From the NCBI GenBank assembly GCA_963721725.1, contig CAVRLX010000033.1:1-64000 (forward strand): DNA of 64,000 nt, written 5' to 3'. Made by a program: the position numbers and the translations under genes. Shown piece by piece: positions 47,565-58,450 of this stretch. Source of the stretch: RI-153 sp963721725. Lineage in GTDB: Bacteria > Chloroflexota > Anaerolineae > Caldilineales > Caldilineaceae. The notes below the pieces were generated by a model. That model was not told where the DNA came from, did not search any database, and was given only the letters and a program-made list of their open reading frames with translations. How positions within the stretch are numbered: position 1 is the stretch's first letter; every line of letters starts with the position of its first letter.

Positions 47565-49535
47565 ATGGGCATTGCCGCTGATATTGCCATTATTGTAGTG
47601 GCGGCGCTGGCAGGTGGGCTAGCCGCCCACCGCCTGGGCCAGCCACTGATCCTAGGCTATATTCTGGCTGGGGTGATCGTAGGGCCATACACAGGCGGGA
47701 TCACCGTCTCCAATACCCATGACATCGAATTGCTGGCCGAGATCGGCGTGGCGCTGTTGCTCTTTGCGTTGGGGTTGGAATTCTCGCTGAAAGAGTTGCG
47801 CCCGGTGCGCAAGATCGCGCTGATCGGCACGCCCATTCAGATGCTCTTGACCATTGCCCTGGGCATCGGGATCGGGCAACTGCTGGGCTGGGCGTGGATC
47901 CCATCGCTCTGGCTGGGCGCGCTCGATCTCGCTTTCCAGCACCATGGTGATCTTGAAAACGCTGATGAGCCAGGGGCGTATGGGCACGCTCTCCAGCCGG
48001 ATTATGATCGGCATCTTGATCGTGCAAGATCTGGCCGTGATCCCGCTGATGTTGATTCTGCCCCAGTTGAACAATCTGGAAGCAGGCTTGCCCATTCTGG
48101 GCTGGGCGGCGCTGCGGGCCGCTGGCTTTTTGGTGACAATGGTGCTGCTGGGCACGCGCCTGATCCCGTGGTTGATGGGGATCATTGCGCGCTGGAACTC
48201 GCGTGAGCTTTTCTTGTTGGCGATTACGGCGCTGGGGCTGGGCGTGGGCTATGCAACCTATCTTTTTGGTCTCTCGTTTGCCTTTGGCGCCTTTGTGGCG
48301 GGGCTGGTGATCAGCGAATCCGACTATAGCCACCAAGCCCTCAGCGACATTATCCCCCTGCGCGATCTCTTCGGGCTGCTCTTTTTCGTCTCCGTGGGCA
48401 TGTTGCTCGATCCGGCTTTTCTGATTGCCAATCTCAGTACGGTACTTTTCATTGTGCTTTGTGTGGCGCTGGGCAAGGGGCTAATCTTCACGCTGCTGAC
48501 GCGTGCTTTTGGCTATGTCAACATTGCGCCGCTGGCCCTGGGACTAACCATGTTTCAGATCGGGAATTTTCGTTTGTGCTGGCGCGCGTCGGCATCGCCA
48601 CCCATTCCATTGACGAAACTCTCTACGCCCTGATCCTGAGCACGGCCGTCGTCACCATGCTGCTCACCCCCTTTGCAGCCCGCGCGGCCACGCCCATCTA
48701 TGGCCTGCTGCGCCGCCGCTTCTCGGATGGGGAACCGCTTCAGTTGCTCAACGTGAGCGAGGGAAAGTTGCACGATCATGTGATCGTGGCGGGCGCGGGC
48801 AGGGTAGGGCAACATGTGGCACGGGTGCTGGCGAAGTTGGGCATTCCCTTTGTGGCGATTGAACTGGACTATGGCCGCGTGGAGCAGTGCAAGGAACAGG
48901 GGCTGCCGATTATCTTTGGGGACGCCTCCCATCCTGTTGTGCTGGCAGCGGCCCATTTGGACAAGGCCCACCTGCTCTTGATCACCACGCCCTCGATTGA
49001 TGTGACCGGGCGCATTGTGGAACACATGAAAGCGGTGCGGCCTGATCTACACATTGTGGCCCGTGCCGAAGGGGTGGAGCAAATGGAGATGCTCTACAAA
49101 ATGGGGGTCTATGAAGTGGTGCAACCAGAATTTGAAGCAGGGCTGGAGATCACCCGGCAGGCGCTGCTGCACATGGATCTGCCCGCCACCGAGATCCAGC
49201 GCTACACCGACAGCGTGCGCCACGAACACTACAGGCCGCTGATCAACATGCACGAAGACTATCGCACGATTATGGAACTTCAGCACGCCCAGGGTTTGCT
49301 CGAACTCCATTGGATGACGATTGACGGAGAGAGCCAGCTCGTCGGCCACACCCTCGAAGAGGCCCAGATCCGCCGCCACACCGGCGCGTCTGTCGTTGCC
49401 ATTGTGCGCAACGGCAACGTCATGGTCAACCCCAAAGCCCAGGAGCGCTTCACCCCTGGCGACCGTATCGGCATCCTCGGCAGCCACGACGTGCGCGAAC
49501 ACTTCTTGGCACACATGCATGGGGAACACATGTAA
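47565..49535 (+). CDS. Kef-type monovalent cation:proton antiporter with TrkA-N and TrkA-C domains, split by two frameshifts
   Basis: The ATG at 47565 follows AAGGAG (47554-47559). The first frame gives the first helices of a CPA2 antiporter (ILGYILAGVIVGPYTGG, LLLFALGLEFSLKEL). A one-base insertion near 47925 moves the reading to the frame with LSSTMVILKTL and FAFGAFVAGLVISES; dropping it gives LGALISLSSTMV. A missing G in the run at 48562-48564 moves it again; restoring it gives the family phrase FQIGEFSFVLARVG. Next come a TrkA-N domain (HVIVAGAGRVGQHVARVL, Rossmann GxGxxG, IIFGDASHPVVL) and a C-terminal TrkA-C domain to 49535. The corrected length is about 655 residues, normal for KefB/YbaL-like proteins that export K+ or Na+ in exchange for protons. 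The breaks look like sequencing errors. Confidence 0.85.
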
Positions 49536-49607
49536 GGCGTCGAGGCCAGTCTGCGCAGTATCTTGCCCCCAAGCGAAAGTCCCTTCCCAAAGGTTGACCA
49601 AGACTTT

Positions 49608-49636
49608 TTGTAAAATCCATTTTCCTGGCCCATAAT
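49608..49636 (+). promoter_or_regulatory. Possible sigma70-type promoter for rarD
   Basis: TTGTAA (49608-49613), a 17-base spacer and CATAAT (49631-49636) fit a housekeeping promoter in the intergenic region before rarD. This is judged by eye only. Confidence 0.35.
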
Positions 49637-49698
49637 GAGACTTTGCGTTTTGGACAGCCCGCGCCAAAACCTCTTTCGATTGGATGGGACATTGGTAT

Positions 49699-50607
49699 AT
49701 GAATAAAGGCCTCGTCTACGCATTTATCGCCTACCTCTGCTGGGGCCTACTCCCCATCTATTGGAAAGCGCTCCACGCCCTGCCTGCCCTGGAGATTATG
49801 GCCCACCGCATTGCATGGTCGCTGATCTTTGTGGCCGTGGTGCTTTTGCTGCGCCGCCAATGGGGCTGGGTACGCAACCTGGATCGGCGCACGATCTTGA
49901 CCTTTGTGGCCGTTTCGCTGCTGATCAGCGTCAACTGGTACACCTATATCTGGGCCGTCAACGTGGGCTTTGTAGTCGAAACCAGTCTGGGCTACTTTAT
50001 CAATCCGCTGGTAAACGTGTTGCTGGGCGCGATCTTTCTGGGCGAACGGATGCGTCGGCTCCAGGTGGGGGCCGTCACCCTGGCCGCATTGAGCGTGATC
50101 TATCTGACCTTTAGCTATGGTTCGCTACCCTGGATTGCGCTGACACTGGCCTTTACCTTTGGCTTCTATGCCCTGCTCAAAAAGACAGCCACGATTAACT
50201 CATTAGAGGGGATGACCCTGGAAATGGCGTTGCTCTTGCCCGTGGCGATTGGCTACCTTTTTTGGATCGGCAGCCACGACAGCGCAGCCTTCCCCGAAGC
50301 TGGGTTGACCACCCAGGCGTTGATGATCGGCTCCGGCGTGATCACGGCGATACCGCTGCTGGCCTTTGCCAGCGCCGCCCGCCGCATCACCATGACGGCG
50401 CTGGGGCTGATGCAATATTTGGCCCCCACCATGCAATTTTGCCTGGGCATCTTTCTCTACAACGAACCGTTTAGCACCGCCCAGCTTGTAGGCTTTGGCT
50501 TGATCTGGCTGGCGTTGGCGCTCTATTCTCTGGAAGGTCTCATCCACAACCGCGAAAAAATGGTGACCCGCTATCGGGAACGCACGGGGGCTGTGCATTT
50601 GCGATGA
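49699..50607 (+). CDS. rarD: RarD-type EamA/DMT-family transporter
   Basis: This is a polytopic membrane protein of 302 residues from the ATG at 49699; an earlier ATG at 49684 adds five residues, and neither has a strong ribosome site. Ten hydrophobic helices are seen. The sequence matches RarD: GLVYAFIAYLCWGLLPIYWK at the start, AHRIAWSL, SVNWYTYIWAVN, ETSLGYFINPLVNVLLG and TALGLMQYLAPTMQF. RarD proteins are DMT-superfamily exporters of unclear substrate, with chloramphenicol or amino acids suggested in some species. Its stop overlaps the start of the GNAT gene (ATGA at 50604-50607). Confidence 0.93.
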   Translation: MNKGLVYAFIAYLCWGLLPIYWKALHALPALEIMAHRIAWSLIFVAVVLLLRRQWGWVRNLDRRTILTFVAVSLLISVNWYTYIWAVNVGFVVETSLGYFINPLVNVLLGAIFLGERMRRLQVGAVTLAALSVIYLTFSYGSLPWIALTLAFTFGFYALLKKTATINSLEGMTLEMALLLPVAIGYLFWIGSHDSAAFPEAGLTTQALMIGSGVITAIPLLAFASAARRITMTALGLMQYLAPTMQFCLGIFLYNEPFSTAQLVGFGLIWLALALYSLEGLIHNREKMVTRYRERTGAVHLR

Positions 50608-51239
50608 AAAGCATTCAGACCGAACGGCTCTTTTTACGCCATTTCCATGAAAGCGATTTCGACGACATCATCGAACAGATCTACATCAACCCGGAAGTCT
50701 ATCGCCATTACAGCGGCATTGCCGAAGACCGCGAAGAGGTGCAACGCCGCTTTGTGATCCGCTGTAACCAGCCGCTCAGTGCCGAGTTTGGCTTCTGGGC
50801 TGTGGAGCTGCGCCAAACGCGCCGGGTCATCGGCCAGGTCCATTTGGAGCCTTATGTTGATGATAGCGGCGCGCTGTTGGGTGAATCTGGCCCCTATCGG
50901 CGTATCGAAGTTGAACTGGCCTTTGCGATTGGCAAAGCGTATTGGGGGCAGGGCTACGGCTACGAAGCCTGCCGCGCTGCCCTGGACTACGCCTTTTTAG
51001 ATCTCAAATTGCCGCGGCTGGTGGGCGGGGTCAGAAGTGTCAACGAACGCTCGCTGCGGCTGCATCGTCGCCTGGGCTATCGCATTATCGAAAACGCCAA
51101 CGGCCCAGATCGGTGTATCGCCGTTCTTGAAAATGATCGGATTGCGCCGCCAACATCCCGACCGGAGAATAACATGCAGATTGAAGGGTATACAGTACTC
51201 ACCGTGGCAGAACAACCGGATCTTAGCCCAACCGATTAA
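50604..51239 (+). CDS. GNAT-family N-acetyltransferase (RimJ/RimL-like)
   Basis: The first 180 residues form an acetyltransferase: MKSIQTERLFLRHFHESDFD, a typical N-terminus of the RimJ-like GNAT_3 group, then ELAFAIGKAYWGQGYGYEA with the acetyl-CoA-binding Q/RxxGxG/A loop, and SVNERSLRLHRRLGYR. The substrate is not known; the family acetylates protein N-termini, small amines or antibiotics. The ATG overlaps the rarD stop, so the two are coupled. The reading frame continues past the expected end into the first 21 residues of the next GNAT gene (MQIEGYTVLTVAEQP). A TAA in another frame at the natural end point suggests a one-base error just before it. Confidence 0.82.
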   Translation: MKSIQTERLFLRHFHESDFDDIIEQIYINPEVYRHYSGIAEDREEVQRRFVIRCNQPLSAEFGFWAVELRQTRRVIGQVHLEPYVDDSGALLGESGPYRRIEVELAFAIGKAYWGQGYGYEACRAALDYAFLDLKLPRLVGGVRSVNERSLRLHRRLGYRIIENANGPDRCIAVLENDRIAPPTSRPENNMQIEGYTVLTVAEQPDLSPTD

Positions 51240-51943
51240 TGAGACGGTTGCGAGCGGTTTGGCCGCCCTTTATCATTCAGCCACCATCCAGGGCTATTCT
51301 GAGTATTCGCCAGATTGGCCGGGTCTTTGCAACGTTGGCCGCACTTTCAGTTTGGGCTGTTCGATGGGACTGGCCAGATGGTCGCCTGTGGCAATGGCCT
51401 TCCCCTGGCCTGGGACGGCGACAGCGCCGATCTGCCCGAAACCGGCTGGAATTGGGTGATGGATCAAGGCAAGGCAGATTTTACGGCCGGGCGTACACCG
51501 TACACGTTTTCGGCATTGTCGGCGTCGATCCCGACCGAGAATGCGCAACAAAGGACTTGAGCACGTTGATCATCCGCGCCATGCGCCAGCTTGCCCGGGA
51601 GGCCGGTTTGCAGCGTATGATTGCCCCGGTGCGCCCCAATCTTAAGCATCGCTACCCGCTCATCCCTATGCAAAACTACATCACCTGGACCACGGCGGAC
51701 GCGTTGCCCTTTGATCCGTGGATGCGCGTCCATGCCCGCCTAGGCGCGCACATTGTCAACCCTTGCAATCGTTCCATGACGCTGGGCGGGCGCGTGGCCG
51801 AATGGGAAAGCTGGACGGGCGTCGCCATCCCCGGCAGCGGGGAATTTGTATTGCCGGAACTGCTGGCCCCGCTACACGTAGATCACGCTGCGGACCGCTG
51901 CACCTATGTCGAGCCGAATGTGTGGATGGAGCATGAGTTATAA
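51174..51943 (+). pseudogene. Second GNAT-family acetyltransferase, broken by several frameshifts
   Basis: An ATG at 51174 after GGAGA opens MQIEGYTVLTVAEQPDL. The homologous reading then passes through three other frames: AQPINETVASGLAALYH, then FQFGLFDGTGQMVACGNGLP and LPETGWNWVMDQG, then LSTLIIRAMRQLAREAGL to the end (YVEPNVWMEHEL). Joined together these give one acetyltransferase of about 255 residues, with the acetyl-CoA helix around LSTLIIRAM. Three shifts in about 350 bases are more than expected from isolated errors, so this may be real decay; low-quality sequence is the other option. The flanking genes are intact or nearly so. Confidence 0.6.
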
Positions 51944-51946
51944 ATT

Positions 51947-52046
51947 GCACCTTACAAATTGCGAATTATAGGGTGTGGACTGAGGCTCGACAGCTCGCAG
52001 CCGATGGGCAGTAGACGCATCACGTAATTCGCAACTTGTCACTTGC
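51947..52046. repeat. Imperfect 22-bp inverted repeat in the gap before ychF
   Basis: GCACCTTACAAATTGCGAATTA (given as two pieces, 51947-51957 and 51958-51968) pairs with the complement of 52025-52046 at 18 of 22 positions. The intervening 56 bases carry no gene. It could be a relic mobile element or a weak terminator for the GNAT gene. Confidence 0.5.
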
Positions 52047-52074
52047 CACTTGCAACTAGATCGGATCTTCCCTT

Positions 52075-53188
52075 ATGCCGCTCAACATTGGCCTTGTCGG
52101 CCTGCCCAACGTGGGCAAAAGCACGCTGTTTAACGCGCTGACGCGCACGCAAAACGCACTGGTTGCCAACTATCCCTTTGCCACCATCGAGCCGAACCGC
52201 GCCATTGTGCCCGTGCCCGATGCGCGTGTGGAGACGCTGCAACAGCTCGTGGGCGTGCCCAATGCCATCCATGCCACGGTGGAATTTGTGGACATTGCCG
52301 GGCTGGTGCGCGGGGCCAGTCAGGGCGAAGGACTGGGCAACCAGTTCCTCGCCCATATCCGCGATGTCAACGCTATTGTGCATGTGGTGCGCTGTTTTGA
52401 TGACCCTAACGTAGTGCATGTGAGCGAAACGCCTGATCCGCGCTGCCGATAGCGAAGTGGTGGAGATCGAGTTGATCCTGGCCGACCTGCAAGCGTTGGA
52501 TCGACGCCTCGAACGGCTGGAGCGCGAGGTTAAGGGCGACCGTAAGTTACAGCCCTTTCTTGAACTGGCGCTCAAACTCAAATCTGCGCTGGAGGAGGGC
52601 ACGCCTGTGGTGCAATGGGTGGTGGCTGAAGGGCTGGCCGACGATAGCACCTTTGCCGAATTCAACCGGGAGATGCGCTTTCTCTCCAATAAGCCTGTAA
52701 TCTATGCCGCCAACGTGGGCGAAGAGATGCTGGGCACAGAGAGCGATTATGTGCAGACGATCCGGGCATTGGCCGCCCAACGTCACGCCCAGGTTGTCGT
52801 AATTTCGGCCAAGTTGGAAGAAGACATGGCGGGTCTGTCCGACGAGGAACGCCAAGAGTTTCTCGACCTTTCCGGCATCCCTCAAAGCGGGCTGGACCAA
52901 GTAATCGGGCGCAGTTTCGCTCTGCTCGATCTCATTACATTTTTCACAACCAACGAGAAAGAGGTGCGCGCTTGGACCGTGCGCCGCGGCACCAAAGCGC
53001 CGCAAGCCGCCGGCAGCATTCACACAGACTTTGAGCGCGGCTTCATCCGCGCCGAGGTAATTCCCTGTGCCGCCTTTGTGGCGCACGGCAGCACCGCCGC
53101 CGTACGCGTTGCCGGAGCCATGCGCCTGGAGGGCAAAGAATACGTCGTGCAAGATGGCGACGTGATCTATGTGCGCTTTAATGTTTAG
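52075..53188 (+). CDS. ychF: Redox-regulated ATPase YchF, split by a frameshift
   Basis: Two frames give a YchF protein of about 370 residues. Features include MPLNIGLVGLPNVGKSTLFN (Walker A), VEFVDIAGLVRGASQGEGLGN (Walker B and switch), HVVRCFDD, a coiled-coil-like segment, YAANVGEEM in place of the usual NKxD, and the C-terminal TGS domain (FITFF..., REVRAWTVRRGTKAPQAAG, GAMRLEGKEYVVQDGDV). YchF/OLA1 binds ATP rather than GTP, associates with ribosomes and responds to oxidative stress. The frame breaks near 52444, where an extra T turns DPRADSEVVEIEL into a premature stop. In a near-universal gene this is almost certainly a sequencing error. Confidence 0.9.
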
Positions 53189-53266
53189 GGGTCGGCGTGG
53201 GAATGACGCAGGTCCATAATAGCGTTAGCCCTTGCCAAGAAACTTACTGACTTTTGTAACTATCCA

Positions 53267-53329
53267 GGTGCGACGCACTCGCCACATAAGCTTTTCCCGC
53301 CCACTCTACCCTGGCGAGTGCGTCGCACC
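53267..53329. repeat. Dispersed hairpin repeat, copy 6
   Basis: Perfect arms at 53267-53284 and 53312-53329 with a 27-base loop. The right flank CTAGACCTGCATGGTTACT matches copies 2 and 4. It lies between ychF and kup. Confidence 0.93.
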
Positions 53330-53390
53330 TAGACCTGCATGGTTACTGACTTTTTTCATGACTTTTCATGACTATACGAGGCAAACTCAT

Positions 53391-55308
<1,918 letters not shown>

Positions 55309-55363
55309 GTTTCGCACCCCTTCCGGGAAGGGGCGCGCGTACCATATGTCTCCAATAAAGAAG

Positions 55364-55385
55364 TCCCTGGCAGCGTTGCCAGGGA
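55364..55385 (-). terminator. Terminator after spoVS
   Basis: A perfect 9-bp stem (TCCCTGGCA and TGCCAGGGA, 55364-55372 and 55377-55385) with a GCGT loop lies 27 bases past the leftward spoVS stop. On the minus strand it is followed by CTTCTTTATT. Confidence 0.7.
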
Positions 55386-55412
55386 TCTCGGTTGACGACT
55401 CCACAGCCCGGT

Positions 55413-55700
55413 TCAGTTGTGGTTATTTTCCATTGGGCAGGCGTTGATCAGTAGACGCATGGCCGAAAGTGTGCGCCCTTCCACAGGGATCTCCACATAG
55501 GAGGGCGCGCACCAAAGGTCAAGAGAATCATCAATCAAATAGCGCCGGGCCGCAATCACAGATTTCAGCATCTGGTTAACCGCAGCAACCCCAATGGCCT
55601 GGGTTTCGGCTCGACAGGAGAGGCGCAGTTGTTTGGCAATGGCGCCAGCAACTGCCGAGGGGTGGGAATCCGCCGCCACACGGATCACGTCATCGTTCAT
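55413..55700 (-). CDS. spoVS: SpoVS-family protein
   Basis: The ATG at 55700 follows AAGGAGG with 7-base spacing and gives 95 residues. The core VIRVAADSHPSAVAGAIAKQ, then AETQAIGVAAVNQMLKSVIAAR and the strands DLWCAPSYVEIPVEG match the stage V sporulation protein S family, a small Alba-like fold thought to bind nucleic acids. The family occurs widely in non-sporulating bacteria. Oddly, an in-frame ATG at 55790 has its own AAGGAGG (4-base spacing) and would add a 30-residue N-terminal extension (starting MGSCVQPRLVERREF), giving 125 residues. Both starts look usable. Three phased GCTATCA repeats lie upstream. Confidence 0.88.
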   Translation of the reverse strand: MNDDVIRVAADSHPSAVAGAIAKQLRLSCRAETQAIGVAAVNQMLKSVIAARRYLIDDSLDLWCAPSYVEIPVEGRTLSAMRLLINACPMENNHN

Positions 55701-55867
55701 GTCCAGTCCTCCTTGAGAGATGGAATGCAGGGGCAAGGCTGGTAAAAACTCTCTGCGCTCGACCAAACGGGGCTGAACACAGCTTCCCATGACGCCTCCT
55801 TTTCTAGACTCCCGCCCGGCTGGTCAGATCAGATGCTCATACCATCGCAGATTGTCTCTCTCCCGGG

Positions 55868-55907
55868 GCTATCACATTGCTATCAACAGACTTGCGCCTG
55901 CTATCAC
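55868..55907. promoter_or_regulatory. Three helically phased GCTATCA repeats, possible operator
   Basis: GCTATCA occurs at 55868, 55879 and 55900, at spacings of 11 and 21 bp, which places all three on the same face of the helix. The region lies between the divergent spoVS and BadF-type genes. Such phasing is typical of binding sites for an oligomeric regulator. No regulator is identified. Confidence 0.4.
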
Positions 55908-55961
55908 GCGCAGGGGTGAGCAAAAAATCAACTATCGTGGCGGTGAGGAGGATAGAGCGGC

Positions 55962-56926
55962 ATGACCCTTTTTGTTGGCATTGATGGCGGTGCAACCAAA
56001 ACCCATGTGGTGATCAGCGATGGACAGGGCAGACCACACGGCGAAGGCCGCGCCGGGGCCAGTAACTATCAAATTGTCGGGACCTTCCACCGCGGCGCTC
56101 CATCTTGCCAGCGCCATATCGGCGGCCCTGGGATCAGCAAATCCGGCACAGGTCGCTGGGGTGGTGGGTGGCTTTGCCGGGCTGGACGGGCCGGGCGATT
56201 ATGCGGCGGTGACAGCTTTTATGACCGAGGCGATGGAAAGCGTGGGGGTGGTGGCTCCGTGGTGGGCGGTGAACGATGGCGTGGTGGCGTGGGCTGGCGC
56301 GCTGGGGTTGCAGCCCGGTGCGATTGTTGTTTCCGGCAGCGGCGCGATTGCCTTTGCGGTTAACGCCAGCGGCGAAAGCGCCCACAGCGACGGGCTGGGC
56401 CATTGGCTGGGTGATGAGGGCAGTGGCTTCGACATCGGCCAGCGCGGGCTGCGCGCAGCCATGCCGCGCATTGGAAAATCGAGGTCCGGCCACGCCGCTG
56501 AGCGAACGGATGCTGCGTCGGCACGGCGCGGGTGATACGTTGGACGGTTGGATCAGCACGCTCAACGGCGCGCTGGTGGACGATGCTCATGCCCAGATCG
56601 CAGACTTTGCGCGTGATGTGGTGGAGGTGGCGGGCAAGGGCGACCCTGTGGCGCGGGCGATTTTGAAAGAAGCGGGCCAGGCCCTGGCCCAGACCGCGGC
56701 CAGCGCGCTGCACCGGGTAGACCTAACGGCGTCGCCGCAGATTGCCACGGTGGGCAGCCTGTTTGTCCATTCGCCCCTGCTGCGCGATTTTTTCGGCCAG
56801 GCCCTGCGCGAACGGCTGCCCAGCGCAACCATCCACTGGCCGCAGACCCAGCCCGCCGAGGGCGCGGCGCTCTTGGCAAGGCAGCCAGCGGCGATACCGA
56901 GGGGAGTGGTGGGCGTGAAGGGGTAA
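55962..56926 (+). CDS. BadF/BadG-type ATPase (N-acetylglucosamine-kinase-like), split by two frameshifts
   Basis: The ATG at 55962 opens MTLFVGIDGGATKTHVVISD, the phosphate-1 motif of the ASKHA fold, with GAGASNYQIVG-type sequence after it. One extra G near 56080 and one extra C near 56461 break the frame; removing them joins VGPSTAALHLASAI, then GFAGLDGPGDYAA, VVSGSGAIAFAVN (adenosine or phosphate-2 motif), GHWLGDEGSGFDIGQRGLRAAM, then RALENRGPATPL and ARAILKEAGQALA and TVGSLFVHSPLL. The corrected length is about 320 residues, as for GlcNAc kinases of the BadF/BcrA family. The likely role is phosphorylation of an amino sugar such as GlcNAc during wall recycling, but related proteins activate dehydratases. 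The breaks look like sequencing errors. Confidence 0.82.
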
Positions 56927-57016
56927 TTTTATATAGGGCGTTCACACGGCGGCAGCGTAGCTGGTGTGGTAGAATCAGGAAGTGACGCATTTTGAGGAAT
57001 GAGAAAAGGATGATGA

Positions 57017-57259
57017 ATGACTCAGACAAAAATCACAATCGTTGGCAAATTTGCTGCCGTTCTTCTGCCCCAGGAAATGGTGGACCAAATGGGTGTACAG
57101 ATCGGAGATGACGTTGATATTGTAGTTCGAGATGATACGCTGGTGGTGCGCCGCATTGCCGAAGGTGAACAACCAGAACGCCCCTTAGATGAAATCATCG
57201 ATGACATTTTCAAGCGGCGTGCAGATGCCTATCGGCGGTTGGCCGAAGGGGCCGATTAA
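57017..57259 (+). CDS. AbrB/MazE-type antitoxin of the first doc locus
   Basis: An ATG at 57017 follows AAAAGGA and gives 80 residues. The N-terminal half looks like a swapped-hairpin AbrB domain: TKITIVGKFAAVLLPQEMVD, QIGDDVDIVV and DTLVVRR. The C-terminal segment (residues 59-78) carries EIIDDIFKRRADAYRRLAEG, which by position matches the tail of the second locus antitoxin and is likely to neutralise Doc. The gene overlaps the following doc start by one base (TAATG at 57257-57261). Its toxin is broken, so it may now act as an orphan regulator or anti-addiction protein. Confidence 0.8.
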   Translation: MTQTKITIVGKFAAVLLPQEMVDQMGVQIGDDVDIVVRDDTLVVRRIAEGEQPERPLDEIIDDIFKRRADAYRRLAEGAD

Positions 57260-57641
57260 TGGGTGCACCTCGCTTTGTGAACAAAGCGCTTGCTGTGAAA
57301 CTACACGCTCGTTCGATTGAAGAGCAAGGGGGTTCACATGGATTACGGGATGAGGGAGCGTTGGAATCTGCACTGGCCGCTGCCGAAAATCGTTATCTTT
57401 ATGAAGAAGTCTCTTTGCCCGTATGTGCAGCCACCTATACTTTTCATCTTACTTAGACGCACGCATTTATTGATGGCAACAAACGGGTGGCGGCTGCCGT
57501 ATCAGAAACGTTTCTGGAGTGGAACGGAGCGCGTTTGGACGCTACGAGCAGATTGTTGATCTCTTTTTGTCTATTGCTGCCAGCCAGCGGACGCGCCAAG
57601 AGGTTGAAGCCTTCTTCATCCAGTCCACTTGGCTAGCGTAG
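57259..57641 (+). pseudogene. Broken Doc-family toxin (Fic fold)
   Basis: The frame opens MGAPRFVNKALAVKLHARSI and contains HGLRDEGALESALAAAENR, the classic Doc start. A TAG at 57454-57456 interrupts it exactly before the catalytic motif (HLT*THAFIDGNKR). After the stop the same frame continues with the Fic motif, then a one-base shift near 57543 is needed to read EQIVDLFLSIAASQRTRQE to the TAG at 57641. Doc toxins phosphorylate elongation factor Tu. With a stop codon plus a frameshift, this copy should be inactive. It is about 60 percent similar by eye to the intact Doc at 58715. Confidence 0.85.
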
Positions 57642-57715
57642 ACACCTCCTAATCTACCAAAACTGTCTCATAAGCCTGTGTATCAATCTCCTAATCCCTA
57701 CTCTGCCAGCCACCT

Positions 57716-58200
57716 ATGCCCAACGTCATCATCACCGCAGCCGTCACCGGCTCTCGCCCCACCAAAGCCATGAACCCGGCCGTGCCCTATACGCCCGCCG
57801 AGATCGCCGACGCCGCCGTGGACTGCTGGCGCGCAGGTGCGGCGATTGCCCACATCCACGTGCGCGATCCGCAGACGGGCGTGCCCTCGTCGGATATCAC
57901 CCTCTTCCGCGAGGTGCTGGAACGCATCCGCGCACGCTGCGACATGCTGGTGAACCTCACCACCAGCGGCCTCAACATCACCGGCGACAGCGAAGAGATC
58001 GGTCTCGACCAACGGCTGGAACCGGCCACGTTGCGCCCCAGACATCTGCTCGCTGGACATTGGCTCGCTCAATTTTATGGATCGCCCCTTTGGGCAACCT
58101 CCCCGTTTTGGCGCAACGCCTGCCGCTGGCAACGATGCGCTGCGTTCGGCGTCAAGCCCGGGTCGAAGTCTTGGACGTCGGCCACGTCGGTCAGGCCCGC
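57716..58200 (+). pseudogene. Truncated BKACE (DUF849) copy
   Basis: The first 97 codons (MPNVIITAAVTGSRPTKAMN to RLEPATLRP) are nearly identical to the intact enzyme at 59122, including the HIHVRD metal motif. An extra base near 58040 and several small indels then break the frame. Recognisable homology ends at about 58200 (VGQAR), with the last 40 percent missing. Beyond it, 58201-58450 has no recognisable gene. This is a decayed duplicate. The similarity starts a few bases before the ATG (AGCCACCT), so the duplicated unit includes the start region. Confidence 0.85.
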
Positions 58201-58450
58201 GTCGATTGTCTTCACCGTCAGTTCAAGTTCCGTGGCGTTATCACTTGGGCGGTCGAGGGTTATTGTTCGTGGCGCGTCATGGCATCGACCCGCCCTCGCG
58301 TCGATGCCGACGGCAGTATAGCCCTCCACTGAGGGAAAGACAAGCACTCCGCACCATGCCCGGAATGGTTGGCGCTGACGGGTTAGAAGGGGTAGAGGTG
58401 TGATAAAATGGGGGCAGTGAAGTAACGTTTAGAGAAAAGAGATAGGGAAG

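Noticed and set aside
58075..58347. Minus-strand open frame of 90 codons in the gap after the BKACE relic
   Set aside because: It overlaps the decayed BKACE copy, has no ribosome site and no family I recognise.
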